Shown in pieces: positions 1 to 11,739 of a stretch of 48,435 nt of DNA (its first letter is position 1; each line of letters starts with the position of its first letter). The notes under the pieces are model-generated. The model did not search any database and was not told the origin of the DNA. It worked only from the letters and a program-made list of their open reading frames with translations. Where the stretch lies: NCBI GenBank assembly GCA_022578605.1, contig MU394079.1, positions 411,813 through 460,247 on the forward strand. Direction: 5' to 3'. The DNA is from Camillea tinctor. Lineage: Eukaryota; Ascomycota; Sordariomycetes; Xylariales; Xylariaceae. The position numbers were made by a program, and so were the translations under genes.

Positions 1-74
<74 letters not shown>

Positions 75-79
75 ACCCC
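1..79. repeat. Poly-C tract at the contig end
   Basis: After one T there is an unbroken run of 73 C (2-74), then A and four more C. No telomere repeat (CCCTAA-type) follows. A homopolymer this long is rare in nuclear DNA, so it may be a read or assembly artefact at a contig end, or a real tract that stopped assembly. Confidence 0.9.
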
Positions 80-127
80 TTAGGTTAAGAAAGCGGGTGT
101 ATTTCATCATTTTTCTTAATAAAAAAG

Positions 128-275
128 ACCCCTGTTACAGCATATTTTCGGAAAATTGTATGCTGTATGCAAATATGCTGTATCTAGGCTATTGTCCATA
201 TTAAATATATGCGGATGGCAAAAGTATGCTGTATCCCATATATATGCTGTATATGGTGTATGCTGTAACAGGGGT
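128..275. mobile_element. MITE-like element with 17-bp perfect inverted termini
   Basis: The left end ACCCCTGTTACAGCATA (128-144) is the exact reverse complement of the right end (259-275). The 148-bp unit is non-coding. Inside, the termini's own core TATGCTGTA recurs about five times in one orientation, plus one inverted copy in the left terminus. That looks like subterminal transposase-binding repeats of a small non-autonomous DNA transposon. I see no clear target-site duplication outside the termini, so the superfamily is open. A self-complementary non-mobile structure is the alternative. Confidence 0.6.
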
Positions 276-544
276 AACCACTGTATTAATGTTGGATCTA
301 CCTTTTGTGGGTTTCCTATAGCCAGTTAGGGTGTACAGCACATGTGTTCATATTAGACAACATCGGGGTGTTCGGGAGGGGAAATATATATATATGGTGT
401 AAATGAGTATACTATGCTAATGAACGTATTTTCTATATAAGTTGGTGTGTGTATAAGCCGTTTCCATCCGGCGCTGCTCGGATCACAGGAACACTATATC
501 GCGTTTCATCCCTTTTCTATATACTTGCTCATGTGATGATTTTT
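276..544. other. AT-rich spacer 3' of the GH94 gene
   Basis: No coding signal. It holds a short (TA)n stretch near 386-394 and presumably the 3' untranslated region of the minus-strand GH94 gene. I could not identify a polyadenylation site with confidence. Confidence 0.5.
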
Positions 545-2947
545 TCATACATGTAAAGGTCCCTTCACACCATTCAGCTCGTGACGAACCGGCTTTGGAA
601 TCTCCACTGACAGCTCATAGGTCTTTCCAGGCTGGATGTTCTTCACCAGGGGTTCCGGGAGTACTTCCTCCCCTTGTTTGACTATGACCCGGTCGACACC
701 AGCACGTTGGATATCTACCTTAAAAGTAGCCCCCCGGAACAAGCGCGTCACCTTGATTCCATCCCAGTCCGACGGTAGCTGCGGTTGGATCCGCAGGCCC
801 TCGGGGTCGCCCTGCAGGCCACACATGCTCTCGATAAAACTGCGGTAGACCCAAGACACGGTTCCCGTGTTGAACAGCTGGCTGGAACGGCCCGCCGTGC
901 GCTCGTACTGCTTCCAGGCGCCGCGGTAGTAGTTCGGGATGTAGACGGGCAGCTGCCCGCGCCGCTTGTAGTCCTCGTCGGGGCCGGGGATCATCAGCCG
1001 CAGCACGCGGTACGCCCGGTCCGCCTCGCCGATCGCGTACAGCCCGTGCGCGTAGAACGCCCCCGCGTGGTTGTACACCGACCCGTTCTCCGCCGACCCC
1101 GGGTACTTCTGCGTCACCCGGCCCACGTCCTCGCGCATGCCCTCGTACGCCGGCGCGAACATGACCACCCCGTACGGCGTCGCCAGGTGCTCGTCCACCG
1201 CCGCCAGCATCCGCGACGTCTGCTCCGCGCTCGCCGCCCCGCTGAGGATCGACCACGCCTGCGGGTTCAGCCACACCCGCCCGTGCGTGTCGCCCTTCAC
1301 CCCGAACACCGCCCCGTCGTCGGTGATCCCCCGCGCGAACCAGTCCCCGTCCCACAGGTGCGCGTTCGCCGCGTCGTTGACCTCCTGCGCCCCGGCGCGG
1401 TACTTCGCCGCGAGCTCGCCGCGCCCGTGCTGCTCGCACACCTTGGCCCACAGGTTCAGCGCGTGCCCCGTCGCCAGCGTGAGCCACCCCGACACCCCCT
1501 TGCCCTTGTACCCCACCATGTTCATCGGATCGCACCAGTCGCCCTGCGCGATGTAGCTCAGGCCGCGTGCGTCGCGCGCTGACAGCAGCCAGTCCATGGC
1601 CCGGCTGAACCGCTCGAACACCGTGTACGTGTCTCCGTGCACGCCCTCGACCACCTCGTCCAGGAGGCCGTAGTCCGCCGTCTCGCCCAGGTACGCTTCC
1701 AGCCCCACGGGGAGCCAGATGCAGTGGTCCGTGTGCGGGATCTGGTTGATGTACTTGAGCTCCGCGCCCTCGGACAGCAGGATGCCGTCGGGCATGGCGC
1801 CGTTGGCCTCCTGCTGCGACAGGGCGATCAGGAAGGCCTTGCGCGCTACCTCGGGCTTGATGTAGGTCATGCCCATGTTGTCCTGGAGGTAGTTGCGCGT
1901 CTGCGGGTCCGTCGTGAGCCGGTTGACGTCGCCGTGGTAGTAGCACTGCCGCGGGAGCCAGTTGTTTACGAAGTTGTCCAGCTCCTTGTCTGGCGTCTCT
2001 ATCTGCAGACACCCGGCGCCTCTGGCGATGTACTCGGCGTAATCCTTCGCACACTGGGCAAACCCCTCCTTGTTGTTGATGTATTTATCTCGGACACTCT
2101 GGATCTCTGCATTATCGAGAGCAGGCCCGAAAAGAAAGCGATATTCCTCCTGCTCATCTGCTTCTAGCTCCACACGGTATTGCACAGCCGCCACGGGAGT
2201 TTCATAGTTGGCCTCGCTAAAGGTAAGCTCCTCCGACAGGACAATCGAAGACGGAGCAACAAGCCCTCCTTCTCCTTCAAACTTCTGTTGCCTGGCCTCC
2301 CATGCTATCGGCGTTTTTTCGCACAGGAAATAGGATTTGTCCTTGAGCATCTTGTTCTTAAAGTAGTCCTCCGCCTTCTGGTAAGGGGTGATGCTGCTAG
2401 CCACCACGCCAATGAGCTTTTCGTTCCATTTGGCTGATTGATTCATCCACGACATGTACCCAAACGGGAAATATGGATAGATGCTGATTTTGCGCGGGCG
2501 TCCGGACAGATTGGTCACCTTGATCGACCATAGCTCAACTACATCGTGCGTAGGGATGCTCAGGGTCATCTCCACACGTATGCCTAGGTGCTCTACCGTC
2601 CACCGAACATCACTCTTTCCGACTGAGAACACGAATCGGTCCAATGGAGCCCGTACTGGCTCGTACGGTGCCGAGAATAACTTATTTGTTTCCTCGTCCT
2701 TGATATAGACAAAGCGTCCTGGGTGGTGCGCATAGTAGTTTTGTTCCGGCTGCATGAATGTCTTCGCTTCCAAGTTTGGGGCATGGGCATACTTGGCTGG
2801 CTCTGGTTGCATGAACTGCGCTGTGGCATAGCCGCGGCAGGTTATCTGTATCATCATCTTCTGGTTCCATAGGAAGCTTCCTGCGTTGGGTAAGGCCGTT
2901 GGGCTAGCAAGCTCATATCGCGAGCCATCATTTGAGGGGCGTAACAT
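545..2947 (-). CDS. GH94 phosphorylase, probable cellobionic acid phosphorylase
   Basis: Single 800-aa open frame, no intron and no signal peptide, so probably cytosolic. GH94 enzymes use phosphate to split beta-linked disaccharides; the fungal and bacterial cellobionic acid phosphorylases release glucose 1-phosphate and gluconic acid from cellobionic acid made by oxidative cellulose attack. Visible features: N-terminal beta-sandwich region (about 1-300), helical (alpha/alpha)6 barrel (about 320-720), and the motif GDWCDPMN at 469-476, whose second Asp (D473) sits where the GH94 general acid is found. The segment RVTQK (R610, K614) has the Arg and Lys four residues apart that I recall (R609/K613, with D472) as binding the acid group in the Saccharophagus enzyme; the constant +1 offset supports the assignment. 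About 800 aa fits the family. The centre (about 950-2000) is much more GC-rich than the gene ends and flanks. Cellobiose or chitobiose phosphorylase is the main alternative. Confidence 0.9.
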   Translation of the reverse strand: MLRPSNDGSRYELASPTALPNAGSFLWNQKMMIQITCRGYATAQFMQPEPAKYAHAPNLEAKTFMQPEQNYYAHHPGRFVYIKDEETNKLFSAPYEPVRAPLDRFVFSVGKSDVRWTVEHLGIRVEMTLSIPTHDVVELWSIKVTNLSGRPRKISIYPYFPFGYMSWMNQSAKWNEKLIGVVASSITPYQKAEDYFKNKMLKDKSYFLCEKTPIAWEARQQKFEGEGGLVAPSSIVLSEELTFSEANYETPVAAVQYRVELEADEQEEYRFLFGPALDNAEIQSVRDKYINNKEGFAQCAKDYAEYIARGAGCLQIETPDKELDNFVNNWLPRQCYYHGDVNRLTTDPQTRNYLQDNMGMTYIKPEVARKAFLIALSQQEANGAMPDGILLSEGAELKYINQIPHTDHCIWLPVGLEAYLGETADYGLLDEVVEGVHGDTYTVFERFSRAMDWLLSARDARGLSYIAQGDWCDPMNMVGYKGKGVSGWLTLATGHALNLWAKVCEQHGRGELAAKYRAGAQEVNDAANAHLWDGDWFARGITDDGAVFGVKGDTHGRVWLNPQAWSILSGAASAEQTSRMLAAVDEHLATPYGVVMFAPAYEGMREDVGRVTQKYPGSAENGSVYNHAGAFYAHGLYAIGEADRAYRVLRLMIPGPDEDYKRRGQLPVYIPNYYRGAWKQYERTAGRSSQLFNTGTVSWVYRSFIESMCGLQGDPEGLRIQPQLPSDWDGIKVTRLFRGATFKVDIQRAGVDRVIVKQGEEVLPEPLVKNIQPGKTYELSVEIPKPVRHELNGVKGPLHV

Positions 2948-5900
2948 CTTGTCTCAGTTAGGTTATCTTCCAGTCCAGTGGCTCTATAATTAGCTAGCTA
3001 GAGTCAGGACACAGCTAGCTGTGAGAGCTGAGTTTATAAGGAGCATCATAGCTTTCCCCAACTTGTATGCCATTCTTGGTTGCCCTCATGACACGATTTC
3101 ATATGGATGAATAGGCGGATAAATTGCATGACAACCAATCGCCTACTCCAAACATAACCAGATGCCCCACTACCATGTTCACGATTCCTTCTTGGTAACC
3201 CGAAGTTCTGACAAGAAAGATGTATGGCGCCTTACGGCTTATCTTGCCGGTAACCCATTTCGGGTGATCTAGCAGAATGTGGTTCCGTGACTGGAGTGTG
3301 AATTTGGAGTTCAAATATGTTCACGATACATGTGCAAATAGAGAAGGAATTCGCTTGGATTTAACTAACCTAAGCGAGATGTAACCCCTCAAACGTTCAC
3401 ATGAAGCTGCCAAGATTACTTGGCCCTTTTTGCTACCCACGAAAGTTGGAGTCTCAAATCCCTTCAGGGAGGAGACGGGCAATCAACTGAGATGGTTTTG
3501 AAAAGATGACCTAAGGAGGTATTGCTTGAAGCTCAAATATTTATGTACTATGAATTATGTTTACAAGTACAAATGTATATATATTTGTTGAACTTACAGC
3601 TTACCGTAAACTAGCGCAGATAGATATTCTATATAGAACCGAGCTATGAGTATATCTAGAAAACAAGGATGCTCTGCTCTAGTATGGAACCAAGTGTTTT
3701 AAGTAGTTATAGTTCCAATATCTAGAGCAACAACAATGCGATTATCTAATCCCATATCAGATGCCTCCTAAAGCACTAGAAGCGAGCTGAGCTTTCGATA
3801 TTTATTTCGAAATTTCAGGGCTACTGTTGTTGTAAAGACTTGAGGTCTATAATGGGTTACTTTACGACAACGGGGGTTTTTGCCTTTTTCTTTCAAGTGG
3901 TCGGTGGCAGTGTACTAAAATCAATGCATATCATTGCATTGTTTTCACTTATAAGCTTGATATACAACTAAGCAAGTATGATGGTCGGGTGCTGTAGGTT
4001 GAAGTCCAACTTCACAACTTCATACAACTGAGGGTTGGGCGCCACCTCCACCCCCAGCACACTATACAGTATTATTTTTCCTCTTTGTATTTCGTGTGTC
4101 ATTAATATGTACAGCATCGGTCAATCTATGAACGCCTTCTTACTGGCGTCGTTATTATTAGAACCAAGATTACAAAGCTTATATCCCAGAACTAGTTAAC
4201 CTACTTTGTTCCCTACCCCTTGCCATACTCTCATCCCCCTTACACCCTAGCTATAGAGACAAATCCCGAAGCACGATCATCAATAGTTCCTAACATATGC
4301 ATGTGTGCTAATAAGATAAAAATAGTGGCCTTAATGCTAGGAAAAGAGATTTTGAAACGTTAGTGCTTCGCATGTCCAGCAGCCCTTGCATCATGAAAGA
4401 TTCCTGGAATGCGAGCGAGCATCTAGGTATTAAGTAAATGTATGGTTTGTAAACCTCGCACGGCAAACATGACAATCAGATCAATGGCTTTCACTTGGGG
4501 GCTACGCGGCATCTGTTTCAAAAACCGACTTCACGTGTTGAGTTGAGTAAAGGGATAGATATATCTCTTGCTCACACATGTCACGATACACAAATATACT
4601 TACGTAATAACATGATGGCTTCTCAAAGAATGAGAACTGCAGCCACCCGAGTCACCTTATTATATAACCTACACGACAACATATGCCACCTAGGAGGTAT
4701 ACATAACCTTGTAGACTGCAGATTTACCCCCGTAATACTCTATTGCCCTTTGTTATTGCTACTATAAGCTATGGTCCCAGAATTGCAGTTTGTCTGAAGA
4801 GTTAGTTCATAATGATATTTTAGTTTTCGTATTGCTTAATTTTATCCAACTCTACGGGTAACATCTGATCGACTATTGTCACTATTTAGGTAGCCGAAGG
4901 ATGTCGGCTGTGTCAATATTGAACCTCAGTTCCAACAAGGCTCATTTAACGGTACAGCAAGTAAGCGAGTGAGACTGCCGGGTCCCTTTTGTGTTTGGCA
5001 ATTCGGACATTTAAGAAACATTCTCGGGTTATCCATCTTATGTTTCATCAGCACGCCGATGCTTTCCCTCCGAGTATCACCACAGATATTAATTGGTTAC
5101 CAAAACAAGGGGACAAGAATGTGTCCCCGGTTGTGATACGCTGCTTCTTTCCCCTGCCAGCGGGCTTCCATCACCCTCTCCGTTCTTTCTTACTCCAAGA
5201 TATACCACAGAAATTACTTCCGAAGCCTTGTCTGCCCAATAATATGTGGTGTAACACCATTTTACTAGTTCAGACAAGTGATGGCTGTGTCCAAACTGCA
5301 AGTTCGACGTGATTTCGGTGAGCTTGTTTGCATGCAGCTCGAGTTGATATCGAGTGGAAATCGCTTATAGATATAAGATCCATTGTCATGTCATTGATAA
5401 GACATACATTAAACACGAGTTTGCGGGGTTAAACAAGGCAGTTGTGATGGATTCAGGGATGACACTGGCCATCTTGAGGCCATCACATTTCTCGATCGAG
5501 TGGGTTTGACAGCAGCACATTTGAATGCTTTCCTCTGATTACCTTAGGTCAGATGGAAGCTATTGACGCATTGAAAGCCGTGTAATAATTATCTTACCTG
5601 GTCATAATAACAATCTTACAAAGGCAGATGAGTATTGGGTGCCACAAATTCGACACGGCATAAGGGACGCAAATGTCTAGGGTCACAGTTAATCTTGGGA
5701 CTGCTGATGCGATATGAGATGGAATTCCTGCATGAATGCCGACCAATCTAAGCGTCGCCAGGCCGTAGGGATGGACGCGAAGACCGGGGGGACTCCACAT
5801 AGAAACAACTCTTGGCATCACATCTGACTGGCGATGAAAAAGACAAGAGCCGATTTTATTAGGAAGTTTCGAATGTCAATCCGGTCCCATAGAGCGGTAC

Positions 5901-6353
5901 GGGGGGAGATCCATGTCGGTCCGCTGGTTGCCCTGAGTAAGGCTGCCATATTAGAAGCACTACCGCGTCGCTGGAATTAGCAAGATGCAGTAGACCAGGT
6001 GCCCAAACGCGTTTTATCGTGCCCCGGTGAAAATTTATCGTAAAATCTTCCGCACTCAGAATGTCATTGGCTGTCATCTCCCTACTTGCTTGTCGTGATC
6101 ATGAACGACTTAACCCGGAAGTGGTTGCAACCGGCTCGTGCGTGCGCTTGCCCTTGCATTAGTCGCCTGCATCTTACCCTGGGACAATATACTACATTTA
6201 GCATTTTTCCATGCAGGAGAAGAGAATATGAATGTTCGAGAGCCAAACTTCATAGCTATAAGGCGTGTGAATAACCAAGCTACTCATGGTATAAGATATT
6301 TCACCTTGGGTTGCTCACCGCGGGTCTTCTCGAATGGTTCCTATGTCCTTGAC
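2948..6353. other. Gene-poor AT-rich spacer
   Basis: About 3.4 kb between the divergent GH94 and receptor genes, so both promoters lie here. Short open frames occur (for example 107 codons at 4989-5312), but none has a recognisable motif, splice-linked neighbour or coding-like composition. I see no RNA gene or intact transposon. The sequence could contain old repeats diverged beyond recognition by eye. Confidence 0.5.
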
Positions 6354-7956
6354 ATGTCTTCGCCCGCCATGGCTCTCTACACGTATCCAGATGGTACTAT
6401 AACGGCACTTCCTCCACCCAACGACTACAATGTCGACTTCGAAAACCCGCAAAGACAGTTCGTCGAGGCTTTAGATTGGACATCAGGCGTTTTGAGCATT
6501 GTGACTCTGTTATTTGTATGTCAGAGACTCTATGTCACCTTCGTGGTGGAGAAACGAGTTTTCTTGGATGATGGCAAGCGGATACATCACATTCTATCTA
6601 CTGATCTCTGAGGCTAACAAAATTTTAAGGATTCCTATTCATTGCGTGGGTATGAATTATCTAAAAACGATAGTTAAAGATATGTTGAGTTTACATACGA
6701 CACACCAGGTTCTCCTTTTAACGATAACCGCCATTACCATCCGTAAGTGCATCTTTGCTAGGAATATCTCGGAATCTTTTAAACGTGTGATACTGATTCA
6801 TCGACGCCCAGATATGGCTGCTATTGGTACGCTAGGCACTCACGCATGGGAGCTCCCATTTGATGCCTTCACAACGTTTTTCAGACAGAGCTTCCCACTG
6901 TTTATCATTTACGCGCTTTGCACTCTTTTCGCTAAGATGGCTCTTCTGGTATACTACGTTCGTCTCATACCACGATCGTGGTATTACGTTGTTAACATTT
7001 CTACAATGCTCGTTGTTAGTCTGTCTTTCATATCTTAGTGTGCCTTTACACACCACGCATCATATTTATATAGGTTACTAATACGCTGCTTTGTTCTGAT
7101 AATAGGTGCTTGGCTCTTCTGTTGGGATTATTCTTGCTACTCTATTCTCCTGTCGACCAATCGCGAGAGCTTGGGATGCCACTATCAATAATTACCGATG
7201 CATTGACCAGTCTGCAATCACTGCAGCCTCAGATATCATAGGCCTCATTGTGGATTTAGCATTGCTGGTCATCCCTATCACTATAGTCAGGCATGTCAAT
7301 ATGCATTGGAAGCAGCGAACTGGATTAGCTATATTGTTCTTCATTGGACTTTGGTACGTTTTATTACGTGCGACCTTTGCACATCTATCATGTAATGCTG
7401 ACCCGTTATTATGGTGTTAAGGACTATTGCCGTTGCTGTTGTTCACTTATACGTGGATATTGATATGGAGAACGAAGCAGATATGACCTGGGTAGCGGCT
7501 AGGAGACTATATTGGCGGTAAAGTTAACGATGCCGTCAATATATATAAACATACTTACTAATACTGCTATCTAGAATCATCGAGGCCAACATGCTGGTTA
7601 TATGCGCCACTTTTCCATCACTTGCTAGGTTCCTCAGGCATGTCATGCCTAAGTTCACAAGTCATATCCCTGTCGTCAGATTGGCTGGTGATTCAGAAGA
7701 CGACTCTTCATTTCTCGTGTTCCGTGGCTTTGGAGACCCAAGCCAAAAGACGCCAATCGCTCAATACAACCGATTCGTTTCGACGGATTATGCATTGGAT
7801 AGCTTCAGTCAAATCGACAGTGAACGGGCTGTTTCGAGAGGGTCAACCACTGACAAAACGAAGACCGATGTTAGCTGGAAAATCACCCCAATAGAACACG
7901 AAGCGGCCGCTAGTCGTGAGGATATCATACAGCACTTAAGAAGTGCCTATAGATAG
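6354..7956 (+). CDS. Pth11/rhodopsin-type seven-helix membrane protein (receptor 1)
   Basis: Seven exons join in frame to 400 aa: 6354-6573, 6630-6649, 6709-6742, 6812-7014, 7106-7353, 7422-7517, 7575-7956. Intron 1 is GC-AG (GCAAGC donor); the rest are GT-AG. Intron 4 contains a TACTAATAC-type branch site. The product has the order of the fungal rhodopsin-domain family (Pth11-like, no CFEM): short N-terminus, helix 1, a DDGFLFIAW motif across exons 1-3, GTHAWELP, a CRPIARAWD motif after helix 5, a Cys in the following loop (RCIDQ), and IIEANMLVICA leading into the last helix, then a polar cytoplasmic tail of about 110 aa. Family members sit in the plasma membrane; Pth11 of Magnaporthe acts in surface sensing, but the ligand here is unknown. 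The start was chosen because the frame is clean from there; a second in-frame ATG lies five codons on. Confidence 0.88.
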
Positions 7957-10408
7957 ACAATGGAGTAGCCGGATTATAGATCATGAGGTATAGAATGGGT
8001 ATAAAGGATAGATAACTTATATGTATTTGTCACGGGGGCAACCCCCTGGTCGGTGCACACGGACCTAGCACTCAGTGCTATCTTGTAGCTAGCTTCTAGG
8101 TAGCTTGCCAGGAGAGGAATCCTTCCTTCTTCCTCTCCAGCGCATCAACATCTAATAATATACACCCTTATAGTATTTTACTCGGGCTAGATAATAATTA
8201 TGATTCAAACTTAGTCAGAATAGAACATTAATCATATTTTTATGCAAAATGGAAAAAAAGAAAAAAAATTGGCCCATCCTCTAAATTCATAATATTAATT
8301 CCACTATACATACTCGATTCTGGTATGCGGTTGAGGGGAGACTAATATGGAGAAGATAATTCAGCAAAAGGATTCACATAGGTGACTACCCAGGTACCTA
8401 AGTAGGTAGAAAGTGTAAAGTCTATTCGCAGAGAGACCCATGTAAGCCCTGATATATGGTCGAAGACTATATGAGAGGATATATAAAATCTTACAATGGG
8501 GCAAGTTACCCTATTCTTAGAGAAGCCTTTATATCTGAATCCTTCCGGAACTAGAAGATGAGGAGCCGCTGTTATCACACGGCCTGATATAAACTCACAT
8601 ATATTACGTGGACAAATTAGAGTCAGGTTTCCCCCACGTGTCAGATGTTACTTTACATCAACACGTTTTACTCTCTCGCATTACATTCTTATCTTGAATA
8701 TACAACTAGACCGGGCAACAGGCAGGAAATGGATAGAAATGTGTCTTTCAAAAATACCCCATAGAAGAGGATACATTCATAGGCTTCATCATTAGTTTAT
8801 ATAGATGTACAAAAAGATTGGGTGTTGCTTATTGATTTTAAAGTCAAGTGCGTCAGAAAATTGAAGATTTTCCAAAGTAATCGAGTTGTATTCTCTGTTC
8901 TTTTGGTAACATTGCTAGTCCTTCCTGTGCTTGCCCCAATTGACTGAAAAGTTACCTTGCTCTAGCGAATGTATGGCGTTCCTCGTTGAACTCGTAAGTC
9001 GTAATATGACATCAACATGATAGTAATAGAAATTGTCGACACCCTTAGTCATCGTAAATCATAGGCCGAACTCTTTCCATCTTATTCTTCCACTCCCCTG
9101 AATATCCCTTAGCTCCCTCTAACCCGAAGATTCAATCTCTGGGAAACCGTCTAGCCTCCTCGACATGGCAACCCTGCGCCATTGCTCTTCGTATAGTATA
9201 TAGTGGTTCTAGGACCAAGCAAAGTTTCGTGGAGAAAATTATATATCGAAGGATCGGAAATAAAATGGCGTTTATCCCACGCAGTGGCATATGATGAGCG
9301 AGTGTGATCTTGATAAGTCCTAGTCCTATTTCCATTGGGTTATTCCCCGTCTCGTCCGATTACCACGTAAAGGCACTAGATGATGTGGCCTTGCTAACCT
9401 TTATTGGTGAGAGCCTTTCGGGCGGCCACGGATGCCCTCCTCCTTGCCGCCGCTAATGAATTGCGTAAGATGCATGATGAAAATTATTTTATAGAACTCG
9501 TTCAAGATTGTGCTTCGATATGAAGGGGAATGAAAGTTGGCTTGTTAGATCGCTTGAGTCGATGGTTGACTAACTACTATGCTTGTTAAGTTTATTGATA
9601 TCTCGATGTGTGTTGAGCCCATCCCTTTATATATCACGAGTCTCCGTCCCAAGCAAGCAGCCTCACTTTCAGCTACCGGCAATTATCCAAGGCAGGTTAC
9701 GGGCAGTGATGTTGGGGGCTAGCGCTGACATGGAGATATCCTCACCAATGGGAATGTTGCAGAACTTAATAACAGGGTCCCATCATCCCACAATCGAACG
9801 AATGTAGACAACTATTCGCCCACGTCCTGCATCGCTTGCTTATGTCACCTTCCACGAGGAGTTACCTGGTTGGTTAAGGGACTTTATGCAACATACTGAC
9901 ACCGCTTGTTTGGTCGCTTGCGCGGTAGTTATGCATGTGAGATCCTTCGAGGGAAAATGGTCAATCTGGCGGTCGAGGATTTCCAAGCATCTTTGTCCCC
10001 GTGTTGTACCGAGGCCTCGTCTCTATATTCCGCACATTGCCTGTCGCATATCCCGCACATGGATCGACCAATATCGTAGATATAAATAATACACCGATAT
10101 GGGTTCATGCACGGCATACCGCCAGTATGGTTCAGGAAATTCCATCATTCTAGGATTCGATCATATATACCCAAACCTGCACTTTTGCTAACGGGCTTGT
10201 ATTACCCAATCGTCACGTACTTCACCACGGGGTTTCTCCCCCCCCCTATTATGCCCTTTAATGCATTGGGTCCTAGGTTAGGTCTGTTCTCAATCCGAGC
10301 AACACGTTGTCCATTCACGCATTACTAGCAACTTCTATCGATCCTTCGAAGTTCACGGATTCTATTGTCTTTTTATGATTGATGAGCATGTACACTTAGC
10401 TACCCAAA
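7957..10408. other. Spacer between receptor 1 and the GH7 gene
   Basis: About 2.45 kb, convergent flank (both neighbours end here). It holds A-rich stretches (near 8250-8270) and many stop codons in all frames. One short window (9398-9523) reads like protein but stands alone. No RNA gene or intact element seen. Confidence 0.45.
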
Positions 10409-11739
10409 TTATGCGGTGGCAGAGAATGTCGACCCAATCTCTCCCCACTTGAGGTTGCTAAAAGTCACTTCAGGAGCGGGTTCAACTACCTGAATCGTTG
10501 TCGGATTGCCTTCGGTAGCGTTGCAAGGGCCAGCACCGTCGGCTGCGCCATCGAGCCAAGACATATTGCCGCCTTCATCCCACCACAGACTAAAAGCCAA
10601 AACCATGCCTCTAGTCATTGCTTCGCCCATCCCTTGCATAGCACCGAGATCCATGAATCTCGTCGCGCCAGTCGCCACGCAGTATTCGTCGTTCTCGAAG
10701 GCGACCTGGGGCACGCCCTCCTTTTGGACAGTTTCGGCCTTGATGACCTTGCCCTCTTGCACGTAAATGCGATGGATTTCAACCAGTTTGCCCTCCTCGT
10801 CGGCAGGGAACTGGGTCACAACGGTGAAAGGCTTCGTGGTGTCGACGGTAAAGTCTGCACCTTCTCCGTAGTAGTTCTGCTGGTTGAGGCGGTACGGGTT
10901 CCATCCACATCCGCTCTTGTCGCAGACGCCATTGGCCTCACATTCTGCGCCGTCGCAGAGGTATACCGCGGTTTGGTTGCATGTGTGAGGGGCAATCTGG
11001 TTAGCCCGAGCGTTCGCCTCCCAGATATCCATCTCGTTGCAGCAAACACCCTTTGCTTCGACGTTGCCCTGTGGAAATTCATTAGTCAATATTTACTGAT
11101 TATCTAGGTCGCTAATCTTATATCACTTACGATGCCATTGACCCATGGGGTGACGTAGCACTGTGCATCACAATAACCAGTCCCCCAAGCAGCACCGCCC
11201 GGGTTGAGTTCGCTCTTCCCGCCATCTGACAGCATCTCAGACAGATATAGAGCACTGTTCATTCCGCAAGGTAGGTGTGTAGCGTCGATATCGAAGGTGA
11301 ATTCTTGCCCGGTGAACTTCACCATCTCGTATTCCTCCTTCTTCTCATCCAGCAGGTATATCCGAGGAGATTTCACGACGCCGTCAACGATCTGGAGAAG
11401 CCGAAGCGAGGTACCGTTCGTCGTAACGCCGACAGTGCTATAGTCGGTGACTCCCTCCATGACACAGTTCTCGGCACATGCCTCCACGGTCGGGCATGCG
11501 GTCGGATCCGGACCACTTCCCCAGTCACCGCACCCGAGACTGCTGTCGCTGACCTGGTGGACGCCGTGCGCGGTCGAGTCGAGCACTAGATAGTTGGTGG
11601 CCTCCGTGCAGCCATCCGCCACGGTGCACCGGTATGTTGTCAACTCAGGATGTGTGTCGGGGGTTGCTCCGGGTTTCTGAGCTGCGGCAAGCCCTAGGAG
11701 AGCAAAGCCGAGTGCTAGGTTGTTGCGAGCCATTTTCAC
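10409..11739 (-). CDS. GH7 endo-beta-1,4-glucanase (Cel7B type), secreted
   Basis: Two exons on the minus strand, 11739-11131 and 11068-10409, with a 62-bp GT-AG intron (11130-11069), give 422 aa. A signal peptide (residues 1-20, ending AAA) leaves Gln21 as mature N-terminus, usual for GH7, where it cyclises. The catalytic motif EMDIWE lies at 215-220: E215 nucleophile, D217, E220 acid/base. The many Cys residues match GH7 disulfides (for example GVCCNE, CGWNPYR). The protein is about 400 aa when mature and the active-site segment (CCNEMDIWEAN..AN) resembles endoglucanases rather than cellobiohydrolase I, which is longer and has extra tunnel loops. There is no linker or CBM1. It would cut internal bonds in cellulose or beta-glucan outside the cell. 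A run of four AGTC units lies about 30 bp upstream of the ATG. Confidence in the family is very high, in endo- over exo-activity moderate to high. Confidence 0.94.

Noticed and set aside
785..1582. 265-codon plus-strand frame antisense to GH94
   Set aside because: Shadow frame with biased Arg/Pro/Val composition and no motif.
720..2054. Long second open frame (444 codons) on the minus strand inside the GH94 gene
   Set aside because: Its product is Arg/Ala/Gly-rich and repetitive, as expected from a shifted frame of GC-rich coding DNA; the GH94 frame explains the region.
4989..5312. 107-codon frame in the first spacer
   Set aside because: No motif, no splice-linked neighbours, composition like the spacer.
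6967..6986. Perfect palindrome ATACCACGATCGTGGTAT
   Set aside because: It lies within coding exon 4 of receptor 1 and encodes conserved-looking residues; no sign of a regulatory role.
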